Shown: piece after piece, positions 17,960-25,544 of the stretch
Layout of the letters: each line of letters starts with the position of its first letter
How positions within the stretch are numbered: position 1 is the stretch's first letter
DNA from: Streptomyces roseicoloratus
Lineage (GTDB): Bacteria > Actinomycetota > Actinomycetes > Streptomycetales > Streptomycetaceae
Length of the DNA stretch: 64,000 bases
Reading direction: 5' to 3'
Assembly: GCF_004117935.1 (NCBI RefSeq)
Contig: NZ_SDOY01000116.1
Span: 62,001-126,000, forward strand
The notes under the pieces: model-generated
What the model was told of the DNA's origin: nothing
The model's input: only the letters and a program-made list of their open reading frames with translations
The model's database searches: none
Translations under genes and position numbers: made by a program

Positions 17960-19008
17960 CCCGGCTCATTCCCTCGCCGGTCGTCGTCGACATCCGCGGA
18001 GGAGCGCTGGACGACCTGTCCGCGCTCCTCGCGGACCAGCGGATCTCCAGCAACGGCCGGATCGCCGTCGCCATCAGCGGCGGCTCCGGCCTGAAGCTGC
18101 GTGACCGCTTCGCCTCCGAGCTGCCGGACGCCGACTGGTACCCGGTCCACGGCGGCACCATCGACGAAGCCGTCCGGCTCGCCGACGCCATGCGCGGCCA
18201 GCGGTACGACGCCGTCGTGGCGCTCGGCGGCGGCAAGATCATCGACGTGACGAAGTACGCGGCGGCCCGGGTGGGCCTGCCGTTGGTGGCCATCGCCACC
18301 AACCTGTCGCACGACGGGATCTGTTCGCCGATCTCCACCCTGGACAACGACAACGGGCGCGGCTCCTACGGTGTGCCCACCCCGATCGCGCTGGTCATCG
18401 ACCTCGACGTGATCCGGGACGCGCCGGCCCGCTTCGTCCGCTCCGGCATCGGCGACGCGATCTCCAACCTCTCCGCCATCGCCGACTGGGAGCTGTCCCA
18501 CCGCGAGACCGGCGAGAAGGTCGACGGCCTGGCCGCCGCCATGGCGCGCAGCGCCGGCGAGGCGGTCCTCCGCCACCCCGGCGGCGTCGGCGACGACGAC
18601 TTCCTCGTCACCCTGTCCGAGGGCCTGGTGATGTCCGGCATCGCCATGTCGATCAGCGGCGACAGCCGCCCGTCCTCGGGCGCCTGCCACGAGATCAGCC
18701 ACGCCTTCGACCTGCTCTATCCCACCCGGGCGGCCAGCCACGGCGAGCAGTGCGGCCTCGGCGCCGCCTTCGCCATGCACCTGCGCGGCGCCCGCGAGGA
18801 GTCCGGGCGGATGGTCGAGACCCTGCGCCGGCACGGCCTGCCCGTGCTGCCGGAGGAGATGGGCTTCACCGTCGACGAGTTCGTCCGGGCCGTGGAGTTC
18901 GCCCCGCAGACCCGCCCGGGCCGGTTCACCATCCTCGAACACCTCGACCTGTCCACAGACCAGATCAGGGACGCGTACGCCGACTATGCCAAAGCCATCG
19001 GTAGCTGA
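17947..19008 (+). CDS. Iron-containing alcohol dehydrogenase family, sn-glycerol-1-phosphate dehydrogenase-like
   Basis: 353 residues. The NAD(P)-binding GGGKIIDVTKYAA and the metal ligands in ATNLSHDGICSP (Asp), GACHEISHAFD (His) and ASHGEQ (His) match the AraM/EgsA group of the iron-containing alcohol dehydrogenase superfamily, which reduces dihydroxyacetone phosphate to sn-glycerol-1-phosphate. That product is the archaeal glycerol enantiomer, rare in bacteria. Its place between a nucleotidyltransferase and a CDP-alcohol phosphotransferase suggests it supplies the polyol phosphate for an envelope polymer or lipid. GTG start, overlapping both neighbours. A different polyol phosphate substrate is possible. 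Confidence 0.82.
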   Translation: MPVLTRLIPSPVVVDIRGGALDDLSALLADQRISSNGRIAVAISGGSGLKLRDRFASELPDADWYPVHGGTIDEAVRLADAMRGQRYDAVVALGGGKIIDVTKYAAARVGLPLVAIATNLSHDGICSPISTLDNDNGRGSYGVPTPIALVIDLDVIRDAPARFVRSGIGDAISNLSAIADWELSHRETGEKVDGLAAAMARSAGEAVLRHPGGVGDDDFLVTLSEGLVMSGIAMSISGDSRPSSGACHEISHAFDLLYPTRAASHGEQCGLGAAFAMHLRGAREESGRMVETLRRHGLPVLPEEMGFTVDEFVRAVEFAPQTRPGRFTILEHLDLSTDQIRDAYADYAKAIGS

Positions 19009-19765
19009 ACTCCGCCCTGTCGTCCACCCGCCGGGAGTCAAGGACCGGCGGAGCGGCGAGCACTGGGGCGGCCGCCTGTACATGCGGGAGATCTCCCTGC
19101 GGATCACCCGCCACCTGGCGAACACCAAGGTCACGCCCAACCAGCTGACCTACCTGATGACGCTGTCCGGCGTCCTCGCCGCGCCCGCGCTGCTCGTGCC
19201 CGGCATCTGGGGCGCCGTGCTCGGCGTGATCGCGGTCCAGGGCTATCTGCTGCTCGACTGCGTCGACGGCGAGCTGGCCCGGTGGAAGAAGCAGTACTCG
19301 CTCGCCGGCGTCTACCTCGACCGGGTCGGCGCCTACCTGTGCGACGCGGCCGTGCTCGTCGGCTTCGGCCTGCGCGCCGCCGACCCGTGGGGCGGCGGCC
19401 GGATCGACTGGCTGTGGGCCTTCCTCGGCACCCTCGCCGCGCTCGGCGCGATCCTGATCAAGGCCGAGACCGACCTCGTCGGCGTCGCCCGCCACCAGAA
19501 CGGCATGCCCCCGGTCAAGGAGTCGGCCGCCGAGCCGCGCTCCTCCGGCATGGCGCTGGCCCGCCGGGCCGCCGCCGCGCTCAAGTTCCACCGGCTGATC
19601 CTGGGGATCGAGGCCTCCCTGCTGATCCTGGTCCTGGCGATCGCCGACCAGGTCCACGGCGACCTCTTCTTCTCCCGGCTCGGCGTCGCCGTGCTGGCCG
19701 GCATCGCGCTGCTGCAGACCGTCCTGCACCTGGTGTCGATCCTCGCCTCCAGCAGGCTCAAGTGA
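18986..19765 (+). CDS. CDP-alcohol phosphatidyltransferase family protein, atypical motif
   Basis: 259 residues with about six membrane helices. The CDP-alcohol motif is DGELARWKKQYSLAGVYLD, followed by RVG and then Ala, where the family consensus has a fourth Asp (D-x3-D). The codon is GCC, so the residue is missing at the DNA level, not through a misread frame. In studied members the fourth Asp is thought to be the catalytic base, so this enzyme may use another residue or act differently from its partner at 15402, where all residues are present. It overlaps the dehydrogenase gene by 23 nt. Confidence 0.82.
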   Translation: MPKPSVAELRPVVHPPGVKDRRSGEHWGGRLYMREISLRITRHLANTKVTPNQLTYLMTLSGVLAAPALLVPGIWGAVLGVIAVQGYLLLDCVDGELARWKKQYSLAGVYLDRVGAYLCDAAVLVGFGLRAADPWGGGRIDWLWAFLGTLAALGAILIKAETDLVGVARHQNGMPPVKESAAEPRSSGMALARRAAAALKFHRLILGIEASLLILVLAIADQVHGDLFFSRLGVAVLAGIALLQTVLHLVSILASSRLK

Positions 19766-19776
19766 GGGCGGGCGTC

Positions 19777-20661
19777 ATGACCCGGCCGATGCGCCTGGGC
19801 GCGGTCGTCATCACCATGGGCAACCGCCCCGACGACCTGCGCGCGCTCCTCGACTCCGTCGCCCGGCAGGACGGCGACCCCGTCGAGGTGGTCGTCGTCG
19901 GCCAGGGCGTGGAACTCACCGGGCTGCCCGAAGGCGTCCGTACGGTCAGCCTGCCGGAGAACGTCGGCATCCCCGCGGGCCGCAACATCGGCATCGAGGC
20001 CTTCGGCCCGGGCGGCACCGACGTCGACGCGCTGCTCTTCCTCGACGACGACGGCCTGCTCGCCAACACCGACACCGCGGAGCTGGTCCGCCAGGCCTTC
20101 ACCGCCGATCCGAAGCTCGGCATCATCAGCTTCCGGATCGCCGACCCGGAGACCGGGCTCACCCAGCGCCGGCACGTGCCGCGGCTGCGCGCCTCCGACC
20201 CGATGCGCTCCTCGCGGGTCACCACCTTCCTCGGCGGCGCCAACGCGGTGCGCACCAAGGTGTTCGCCGAGGTGGGCGGACTGCCGGACGAGTTCTTCTA
20301 CGCGCACGAGGAAACCGATCTCGCCTGGCGGGCTCTCGACGCCGACTGGATGATCGATTACCGTTCCGACATGGTGCTGCTGCACCCCACCACCCCGCCG
20401 TCCCGGCACGCGACGTACCACTTCAACGTGGCCCGCAACCGGGTGTGGCTGGCACGCCGCAATCTTCCCGCACCCCTGGTGCCGGTCTATCTCGGCGTCT
20501 GGCTGCTGCTCACGCTGGCGCGGCGTCCCTCCGCATCCGCCCTCCAGGCGTGGTTCGGCGGTTTCCGGGCGGGCTGGCGGACTCCGTGCGGTCCGCGGCA
20601 GCCCATGAGGTGGCGTACGGTGTGGCGGCTGACCCGACTGGGGCGCCCGCCCGTCGTCTGA
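19777..20661 (+). CDS. Glycosyltransferase family 2
   Basis: 294 residues. A GT-A fold is indicated by LGAVVITMGNRPDDLRALL, the acceptor of the nucleotide-sugar metal site LFLDDDG, LGGANAVRTKVF and the ED-containing FFYAHEETDLAWR. A C-terminal hydrophobic stretch (VPVYLGVWLLLTLAR) suggests membrane association. It probably adds sugar to the polymer made by this operon. The ATG at 19777 has GAGGGCGGG upstream; an in-frame GTG at 19762 overlaps the previous stop (GTGA) and would add five residues, so either start is possible. Confidence 0.88.
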   Translation: MTRPMRLGAVVITMGNRPDDLRALLDSVARQDGDPVEVVVVGQGVELTGLPEGVRTVSLPENVGIPAGRNIGIEAFGPGGTDVDALLFLDDDGLLANTDTAELVRQAFTADPKLGIISFRIADPETGLTQRRHVPRLRASDPMRSSRVTTFLGGANAVRTKVFAEVGGLPDEFFYAHEETDLAWRALDADWMIDYRSDMVLLHPTTPPSRHATYHFNVARNRVWLARRNLPAPLVPVYLGVWLLLTLARRPSASALQAWFGGFRAGWRTPCGPRQPMRWRTVWRLTRLGRPPVV

Positions 20662-20709
20662 CATCGTGGTACCGACTTGCCGCGCATCCCGAACACGAAA
20701 GTTTCGACT

Positions 20710-21639
20710 GTGAGTGACACATCCCAGGACGGTGGGGTCGTGACGAGCGCCCGACCGTCCGCCGACGACGGCCTGAGCCCGGCCGAGCTGGCGGCCAAGT
20801 ACGGGCTCTCGGTCAGCGGCGCCCGACCGGGTCTCCGGGAGTACATCCGGCAGCTGTGGGGCCGGCGGCACTTCATCCTGGCGTTCTCCCAGGCGAAACT
20901 CACCGCCCAGTACAGCCAGGCAAAGCTCGGCCAGGTGTGGCAGGTCGTCACGCCGCTGCTCAACGCGTTCGTGTACTTCCTGATCTTCGGCGTGATCATC
21001 GGTGCGGACCGGGGCATGCCGCGGGAGGTCTACGTCCCGTTCCTGGTCACCGGCGTCTTCGTGTTCACCTTCACCCAGAGCTCGGTGATGGCCGGCGTCC
21101 GCGCGATCTCCGGCAACCTCGGGCTCGTCCGGGCCCTGCACTTCCCGCGGGCCTCGCTGCCGATCTCCTTCGCGCTCCAGCAGCTCCAGCAGCTGCTGTT
21201 CTCGATGGTGGTCCTCGTCGCCGTGGCGGTGATCTTCGGCAGCTACCCGTCGGCGAGCTGGCTGCTCGTCGTGCCGGCCCTGGTCCTGCAGTTCGTGTTC
21301 AACGCCGGCCTCGCCCTGGTCGTGGCCCGCATGGGAGCCAAGACCCCGGACCTCGCGCAGCTGATGCCGTTCATCATGCGCACGTGGATGTACGCGTCCG
21401 GCGTCATGTTCTCCATCCCGGTGATGCTGGAGGACAAGCCCGCCTGGATCTCCGACCTGCTCCAGTACAACCCGGCCGCGCTCCACATGGACCTGATCCG
21501 GTTCGCGCTGATCGACGGCTACGGCGGCTCCAACCTCCCGCCGCACGTCTGGTTCGCCACCCTCGCCTGGTCCGTGGTGATCGGCGTGGGCGGCTTCGTC
21601 TACTTCTGGAAGGCCGAGGAGAGGTACGGCCGTGGCTGA
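20710..21639 (+). CDS. ABC-2 type polysaccharide/teichoic-acid exporter, permease
   Basis: 309 residues with six hydrophobic helices. The N-terminal amphipathic region ending in WGRRHFILAFSQAKLTAQYS and the GQVWQVVTPLLNAFVYFLIF segment are typical of TagG/Wzm permeases, which move undecaprenyl-linked polymers across the membrane. The start is GTG at 20710 (SDTSQDGG follows), 48 nt after the glycosyltransferase; a longer TTG frame from 20677 is less likely. It overlaps the ATPase gene by 8 nt. Confidence 0.88.
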   Translation: MSDTSQDGGVVTSARPSADDGLSPAELAAKYGLSVSGARPGLREYIRQLWGRRHFILAFSQAKLTAQYSQAKLGQVWQVVTPLLNAFVYFLIFGVIIGADRGMPREVYVPFLVTGVFVFTFTQSSVMAGVRAISGNLGLVRALHFPRASLPISFALQQLQQLLFSMVVLVAVAVIFGSYPSASWLLVVPALVLQFVFNAGLALVVARMGAKTPDLAQLMPFIMRTWMYASGVMFSIPVMLEDKPAWISDLLQYNPAALHMDLIRFALIDGYGGSNLPPHVWFATLAWSVVIGVGGFVYFWKAEERYGRG

Positions 21640-22417
21640 CACCGACCAGGGGCGGGTGCCCACCGTCATCGCGGACGACGTCCACATCGTGTACCGGGTC
21701 AACGGAGGCGGCGGCGGCAGGGGCAGCGCCACCGCAGCGCTGAGCCGCATCATCCGGCGCCGCAAGGGCCAGACCGACCGCGGGGTGCGCAAGGTGCACG
21801 CCGTGCGCGGCGTGTCCTTCACCGCCTACCGCGGCGAGGCCATCGGCCTCATCGGCACCAACGGGTCCGGCAAGTCGACCCTGCTGCGCGCCATCGCGGG
21901 TCTGCTGCCCACCGAGAGCGGCAAGGTCTACACCGACGGCCAGCCCTCGCTGCTCGGCGTCAACGCGGCGCTGATGAGCGACCTCACCGGTGAGCGCAAC
22001 GTGATCCTCGGCGGTCTCGCCATGGGCATGGACCGCGAGGAGATCAAGAGCCGGTATCAGGACATCGTCGACTTCTCCGGCATCAACGAGAAGGGCGACT
22101 TCATCTCGCTGCCGATGCGGACCTACTCGTCCGGCATGGGCGCCCGGCTCCGCTTCGCCATCGCCGCCGCCAAGCAGCACGACGTCCTCATGATCGACGA
22201 GGCGCTCGCCACCGGCGACCGCAAGTTCCAGATCCGCTCCGAGGCGCGGATCCGCGAGCTGCGCAAGGAGGCCGGCACCGTCTTCCTGGTCAGCCACAGC
22301 AACAAGTCGATCCGCGACACCTGCGACCGCGTGCTCTGGCTGGAGAAGGGCGAGCTGCTCATGGACGGCCCGACCGACGAGGTCATCGCCGCCTACGAGC
22401 GCGAGACCGGCAAGTAG
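21632..22417 (+). CDS. ABC-2 type polysaccharide/teichoic-acid exporter, ATPase
   Basis: 261 residues: Walker A GTNGSGKST, signature YSSGMGARLRFA, Walker B DVLMIDEAL, and switch His in LVSHS. These match TagH/Wzt-type ATPases without the extra C-terminal carbohydrate-binding domain of long Wzt proteins. The N-terminal insert IVYRVNGGGGG before the Walker A is also usual in actinobacterial members. GTG start inside the permease gene with GAGGAGAGG upstream. With the permease it should export the product of the operon. A strong terminator follows. Confidence 0.9.
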   Translation: MADTDQGRVPTVIADDVHIVYRVNGGGGGRGSATAALSRIIRRRKGQTDRGVRKVHAVRGVSFTAYRGEAIGLIGTNGSGKSTLLRAIAGLLPTESGKVYTDGQPSLLGVNAALMSDLTGERNVILGGLAMGMDREEIKSRYQDIVDFSGINEKGDFISLPMRTYSSGMGARLRFAIAAAKQHDVLMIDEALATGDRKFQIRSEARIRELRKEAGTVFLVSHSNKSIRDTCDRVLWLEKGELLMDGPTDEVIAAYERETGK

Positions 22418-22432
22418 CCGCACCTCACCGTC

Positions 22433-22467
22433 ACCGCCCCCGCCGCTCCGACCGGCGGGGGCGGTTT
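22433..22467 (+). terminator. Strong terminator ending the polymer operon
   Basis: Perfect 13-bp stem ACCGCCCCCGCCG / CGGCGGGGGCGGT with a 7-nt loop, followed by TTT, 16 nt after the ATPase stop. Confidence 0.88.
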
Positions 22468-22513
22468 CGTGTCCACGGACGTCCGGTTCTCGCGCGTCGG
22501 GCGGCCGCCCGGA

Positions 22514-22532
22514 ATGTTCATGCGGTCAACAT
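22514..22532. promoter_or_regulatory. Inverted repeat upstream of the TetR gene
   Basis: ATGTT (22514-22518) and AACAT (22528-22532) form a short dyad that ends 16 nt before the TetR start, a usual place for an autoregulatory operator. The arms are only 5 bp, so this is tentative. Confidence 0.25.
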
Positions 22533-22548
22533 CGGGCAGGATGAGCGC

Positions 22549-23193
22549 ATGGCAGCGATCTCGGGAGGCAAGACCTACCACCACGGCGACCTGCGCAACG
22601 CCCTCATCGGCGCGGCCGTCGACCTCGCCTGCGAAGGAGGTCCCGAGCGCGTCGTGCTGCGCGAGGCCGCCCGTCGCGTCGGCGTCTCGCCCACCGCCGC
22701 CTACCGGCACTTCGAAGGCCGCTGCGAGCTCCTCGCCGCCGTCCGCGACCACGCCCGGCGGGCCCTCGCCGACTCCATGGAACGGGCCGCCGCCCGCGTA
22801 CCCGGAGCCGACGACCCCGCCCTGGCCGCCGAGGCCCGGCTCGCCGCCGTCTGCCGCGGCTACGTGGCCTTCGCCGTCGAGCAGCCCGGCCTCTACCGGT
22901 CCGCGTTCGGCGCGCCCCGTACCGCCCCGGGCGACGGCGACCACGGGGCCGAGGGCGGCACGGCCGAGGTCCGCGCCTTCACCCTGCTCACCGACGCCCT
23001 CGGGGCCGTCGCCGCCACCGCCCGGCCACCGCGCGCCTCCCGGCCCGCCGCCGACGCCGCCGCGTGGTCGGCCGTCCACGGCCTGTCCCTGCTGCTCCTC
23101 GAAGGGCCGCTGCGCCGGCTGCCCGCCCAGCGCCGGGACGACGTCGTCGACTCCACCCTCGCGATGGTGGTCTCGGGCACCCGCAACCCCTGA
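22549..23193 (+). CDS. TetR/AcrR-family transcriptional regulator
   Basis: 214 residues. The N-terminal helix-turn-helix is clear (YHHGDLRNALIGAAVDLA, then LREAARRVGVSPTAAYRHFE). The C-terminal ligand domain (YVAFAVEQPGLYRSAFG, WSAVHGLSLLLLEG) matches the WHG/TetR_C_13-like group. It stands alone between the polymer operon terminator and the hopanoid operon, on the same strand as both. Its target is unknown; the hopanoid operon 270 nt downstream is a candidate only by position. Confidence 0.88.
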   Translation: MAAISGGKTYHHGDLRNALIGAAVDLACEGGPERVVLREAARRVGVSPTAAYRHFEGRCELLAAVRDHARRALADSMERAAARVPGADDPALAAEARLAAVCRGYVAFAVEQPGLYRSAFGAPRTAPGDGDHGAEGGTAEVRAFTLLTDALGAVAATARPPRASRPAADAAAWSAVHGLSLLLLEGPLRRLPAQRRDDVVDSTLAMVVSGTRNP

Positions 23194-23305
23194 CCTCCGG
23201 CGCTCGAACGAAACGTCAAGGACGTGTGAACGTCCGCCCGCTCCGGGAAGGTTGACCGACCCGCCGGTGTCGCCGACAGGCGCCCGGGCCCCCGGCGCGG
23301 CACGA

Positions 23306-23321
23306 TACGTCGTACCACGTA
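23306..23321. promoter_or_regulatory. Inverted repeat in the hopanoid operon leader
   Basis: TACGT (23306-23310), six bases, then ACGTA (23317-23321) form a dyad in the 270-nt gap before the hopanoid genes. A second short stem GGACGT/ACGTCC with loop GTGA lies at 23220-23235. No clear -35/-10 pair was found in this gap. Confidence 0.25.
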
Positions 23322-23463
23322 AGCTGTACCGGTCTGTTTCGCGGCAAGTGGGGCGATACCCCTCGGCGCCCCGGCACGGGGCGGAAGCCACGGGCAGGGC
23401 TCGGCGGCGTGTCCGAAATAGGATGGATTGGATCCGCGGTGTAGAACGGGAGATGTGACGGCC

Positions 23464-23526
23464 ATGACGCAGAATCTCCAGCTCCACGAGGGTGTCGCCG
23501 TCCCCGCGTCGGGCAGCGGCCGGTGA
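23464..23526 (+). CDS. Short ORF, 20 aa, coupled to hpnC (putative)
   Basis: ATG at 23464 encodes MTQNLQLHEGVAVPASGSGR and stops at a TGA (23524-23526) that overlaps the GTG start of hpnC (23523) in a GTGA. GGGAG lies upstream, whereas hpnC itself has no good ribosome site of its own. This suggests hpnC is translated by coupling to this short frame, or that the frame is a leader peptide. No homology recognised. Confidence 0.4.
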   Translation: MTQNLQLHEGVAVPASGSGR

Positions 23527-24443
23527 CGGACACCCGGCAGATGCGCCCCGACGCCTCCTCGCGCACCACACTCGGCAAGGCCGCGGACGAGAACTTCCCC
23601 GTGGCGCCCTTCTTCCTGCCGCGCGCCTGGCGCGACGACCTCATGGCCGTCTACGGCTTCGCCCGGCTCGTCGACGACATCGGCGACGGCGACCTCGCGC
23701 CCGGCGGCGCGGACGCCCGCCTGCTCGGCGTGCCCGACGAGCGGGCCGGTGACCGCCTCGCGATGCTCGACGCCTTCGAGGCCGACCTCGAACGCGTCTT
23801 CGACCCCGCCGACGGGTCTCCCCGCCACCCGCTGCTGCGCGCCCTCGTCCCCACCGTCGAGCGGTGCCGGCTCACTCCCGGGCCCTTCCTCGGACTCGTC
23901 GCCGCCAACCGCCAGGACCAGCTGGTCAGGCGCTACGAGACCTACGACGACCTCCTCGCCTACTGCGAGCTCTCCGCCAACCCCGTCGGCCGGCTCGTAC
24001 TCGGCATCACCGGCACCGCGACGCCCGAGCGGATCCGCCGCTCCGACGCGATCTGCACCGCGCTCCAGATCGTCGAGCACCTCCAGGACGTCGCCGAGGA
24101 CCTGGCACGCGACCGGATCTACCTCCCCGCCGAGGACCTCAAGCGCTTCCACGTGACCGAGGACGACCTCGCACGGCCCACCGCCGGAGCCTCCGTGCGC
24201 GCCCTGATCGCCTTCGAGGCCGAGCGGGCCCGCGCCCTGCTCGACGCCGGCGCCCCGCTCGTCGGCAGCGTCCACGGCCGGCTGCGGCTGCTCCTCGCCG
24301 GCTTCACCGCCGGCGGGTACGCGGCACTCGACGCGATCGCCGCCGCCGGCTTCGACGTCCTGCCAGGGCCGCCCAAGGCCGACCGACCGAGTCTGATGCG
24401 CCGGGCGGGCGCCGTCCTGCTCGCGGCGCGGAGAGAGGGGTGA
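23523..24443 (+). CDS. hpnC: Squalene synthase HpnC (hydroxysqualene-forming)
   Basis: 306 residues of the squalene/phytoene synthase fold. The two Asp-rich sites are VYGFARLVDDIGDGD and LQDVAEDLARDRIYLP. In the HpnCDE route, HpnC converts presqualene diphosphate to hydroxysqualene. ADENFPVAPFFLPRAWR is typical of HpnC and separates it from HpnD. GTG start at 23523; the stop overlaps the hpnD start (GTGA). Confidence 0.93.
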   Translation: MTDTRQMRPDASSRTTLGKAADENFPVAPFFLPRAWRDDLMAVYGFARLVDDIGDGDLAPGGADARLLGVPDERAGDRLAMLDAFEADLERVFDPADGSPRHPLLRALVPTVERCRLTPGPFLGLVAANRQDQLVRRYETYDDLLAYCELSANPVGRLVLGITGTATPERIRRSDAICTALQIVEHLQDVAEDLARDRIYLPAEDLKRFHVTEDDLARPTAGASVRALIAFEAERARALLDAGAPLVGSVHGRLRLLLAGFTAGGYAALDAIAAAGFDVLPGPPKADRPSLMRRAGAVLLAARREG

Positions 24444-25390
24444 GCCGCACAGTGGAGGGACAGTCGCAGCCGTCCGCGCCGGTCCAGGCCGCGTACAGCT
24501 ACTGCGAGGCCGTGACCGGACAGCAGGCCCGCAACTTCGCGTACGGGATCCGGCTGCTGCCGACCGAGAAGCGGCAGGCCATGTCGGCGCTCTACGCCTT
24601 CTCGCGACGCGTCGACGACATCGGCGACGGGCCGCTCGCCCCCGGCGACAAGAAGGACCGGCTCGAGGCCACCCGCGCGATCCTCGGCCGCGTCCGCGCC
24701 GGCGAGGTCGAGGAGGACGACACCGATCCGGTGGCCGTCGCCCTCGCCGACACCGCCCGCCGCTTCCCGATCCCGCTCGGCGGGCTCGACGAGCTCATCG
24801 ACGGCGTCCTGATGGACGTCCGCGGCGAGACCTACGAGACCTGGGACGACCTCAAGGTCTACTGCCGCTGCGTGGCCGGCGCGATCGGGCGGCTCTCGCT
24901 CGGCGTCTTCGGCACCCAGCCCGGCGCAGCCGAGGCCGACCACGCCGCCGAGTACGCCGACACCCTCGGCCTCGCCCTCCAGCTCACCAACATCCTGCGC
25001 GACGTCCGCGAGGACGCCGGGAACGGGCGCACCTATCTGCCGGCCGACGACCTGGCCAAGTTCGGCTGCTCCGACGGCTTCGCCGCGGACACCCCGTCGC
25101 CCGGGGCCGACTTCGAGGGGCTCGTGCACTTCGAGGTACGGCGCGCCCGCGCGCTCTTCGCCGAGGGCTACCGGCTGCTGCCGATGCTCGACCGGCGCAG
25201 CGGGGCGTGCGTGGCCGCCATGGCCGGCATCTACCGCCGGCTGCTCGACCGGATCGAGCGCGACCCGGCGGCCGTGCTGCGCGGGCGCGTCTCGCTCCCG
25301 GGACGGGAGAAGGCGTACGTCGCCGTCCGCGGGCTGTCCGGGCTGGACACGCGGCACGTCTCGCGGCGTGCGGTGAGGAGGCCGGCGTGA
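24440..25390 (+). CDS. hpnD: Presqualene diphosphate synthase HpnD
   Basis: 316 residues. YCEAVTGQQARNFAYGIRLL, the first Asp site YAFSRRVDDIGDG and the second LTNILRDVREDAGNGRTYLP mark HpnD, which joins two farnesyl diphosphates into presqualene diphosphate. GTG at 24440 lies inside the hpnC stop, with GAGAGAGG just upstream. The C-terminus is basic (RHVSRRAVRRPA). Confidence 0.93.
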   Translation: MSRTVEGQSQPSAPVQAAYSYCEAVTGQQARNFAYGIRLLPTEKRQAMSALYAFSRRVDDIGDGPLAPGDKKDRLEATRAILGRVRAGEVEEDDTDPVAVALADTARRFPIPLGGLDELIDGVLMDVRGETYETWDDLKVYCRCVAGAIGRLSLGVFGTQPGAAEADHAAEYADTLGLALQLTNILRDVREDAGNGRTYLPADDLAKFGCSDGFAADTPSPGADFEGLVHFEVRRARALFAEGYRLLPMLDRRSGACVAAMAGIYRRLLDRIERDPAAVLRGRVSLPGREKAYVAVRGLSGLDTRHVSRRAVRRPA

Positions 25391-25398
25391 CGGCTCCG

Positions 25399-25438
25399 CG
25401 CGCCGGCCGGCGCGGCGGGGTCCGGGGCGCGGCCCCGG
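25399..25438. repeat. GC-rich palindrome and hairpin between hpnD and hpnE
   Basis: The 154-nt hpnD-hpnE gap is the widest in the hopanoid operon. It holds a perfect 16-bp palindrome CGCGCCGGCCGGCGCG (25399-25414) and a hairpin CCGGGGC-GCG-GCCCCGG (25422-25438). They could attenuate or process the transcript. GGGAGG before 25545 then restarts translation. Confidence 0.6.
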
Positions 25439-25544
25439 CTCCCTCCTCGCCGTCGCCGGCCTCTCCTGACCGGCGGCGGTGCCACCGGTCAACCCCGTCG
25501 GGCGGCCCCGCGTCCCTGAGCGTGACGAACGTCCGGGAGGACGC

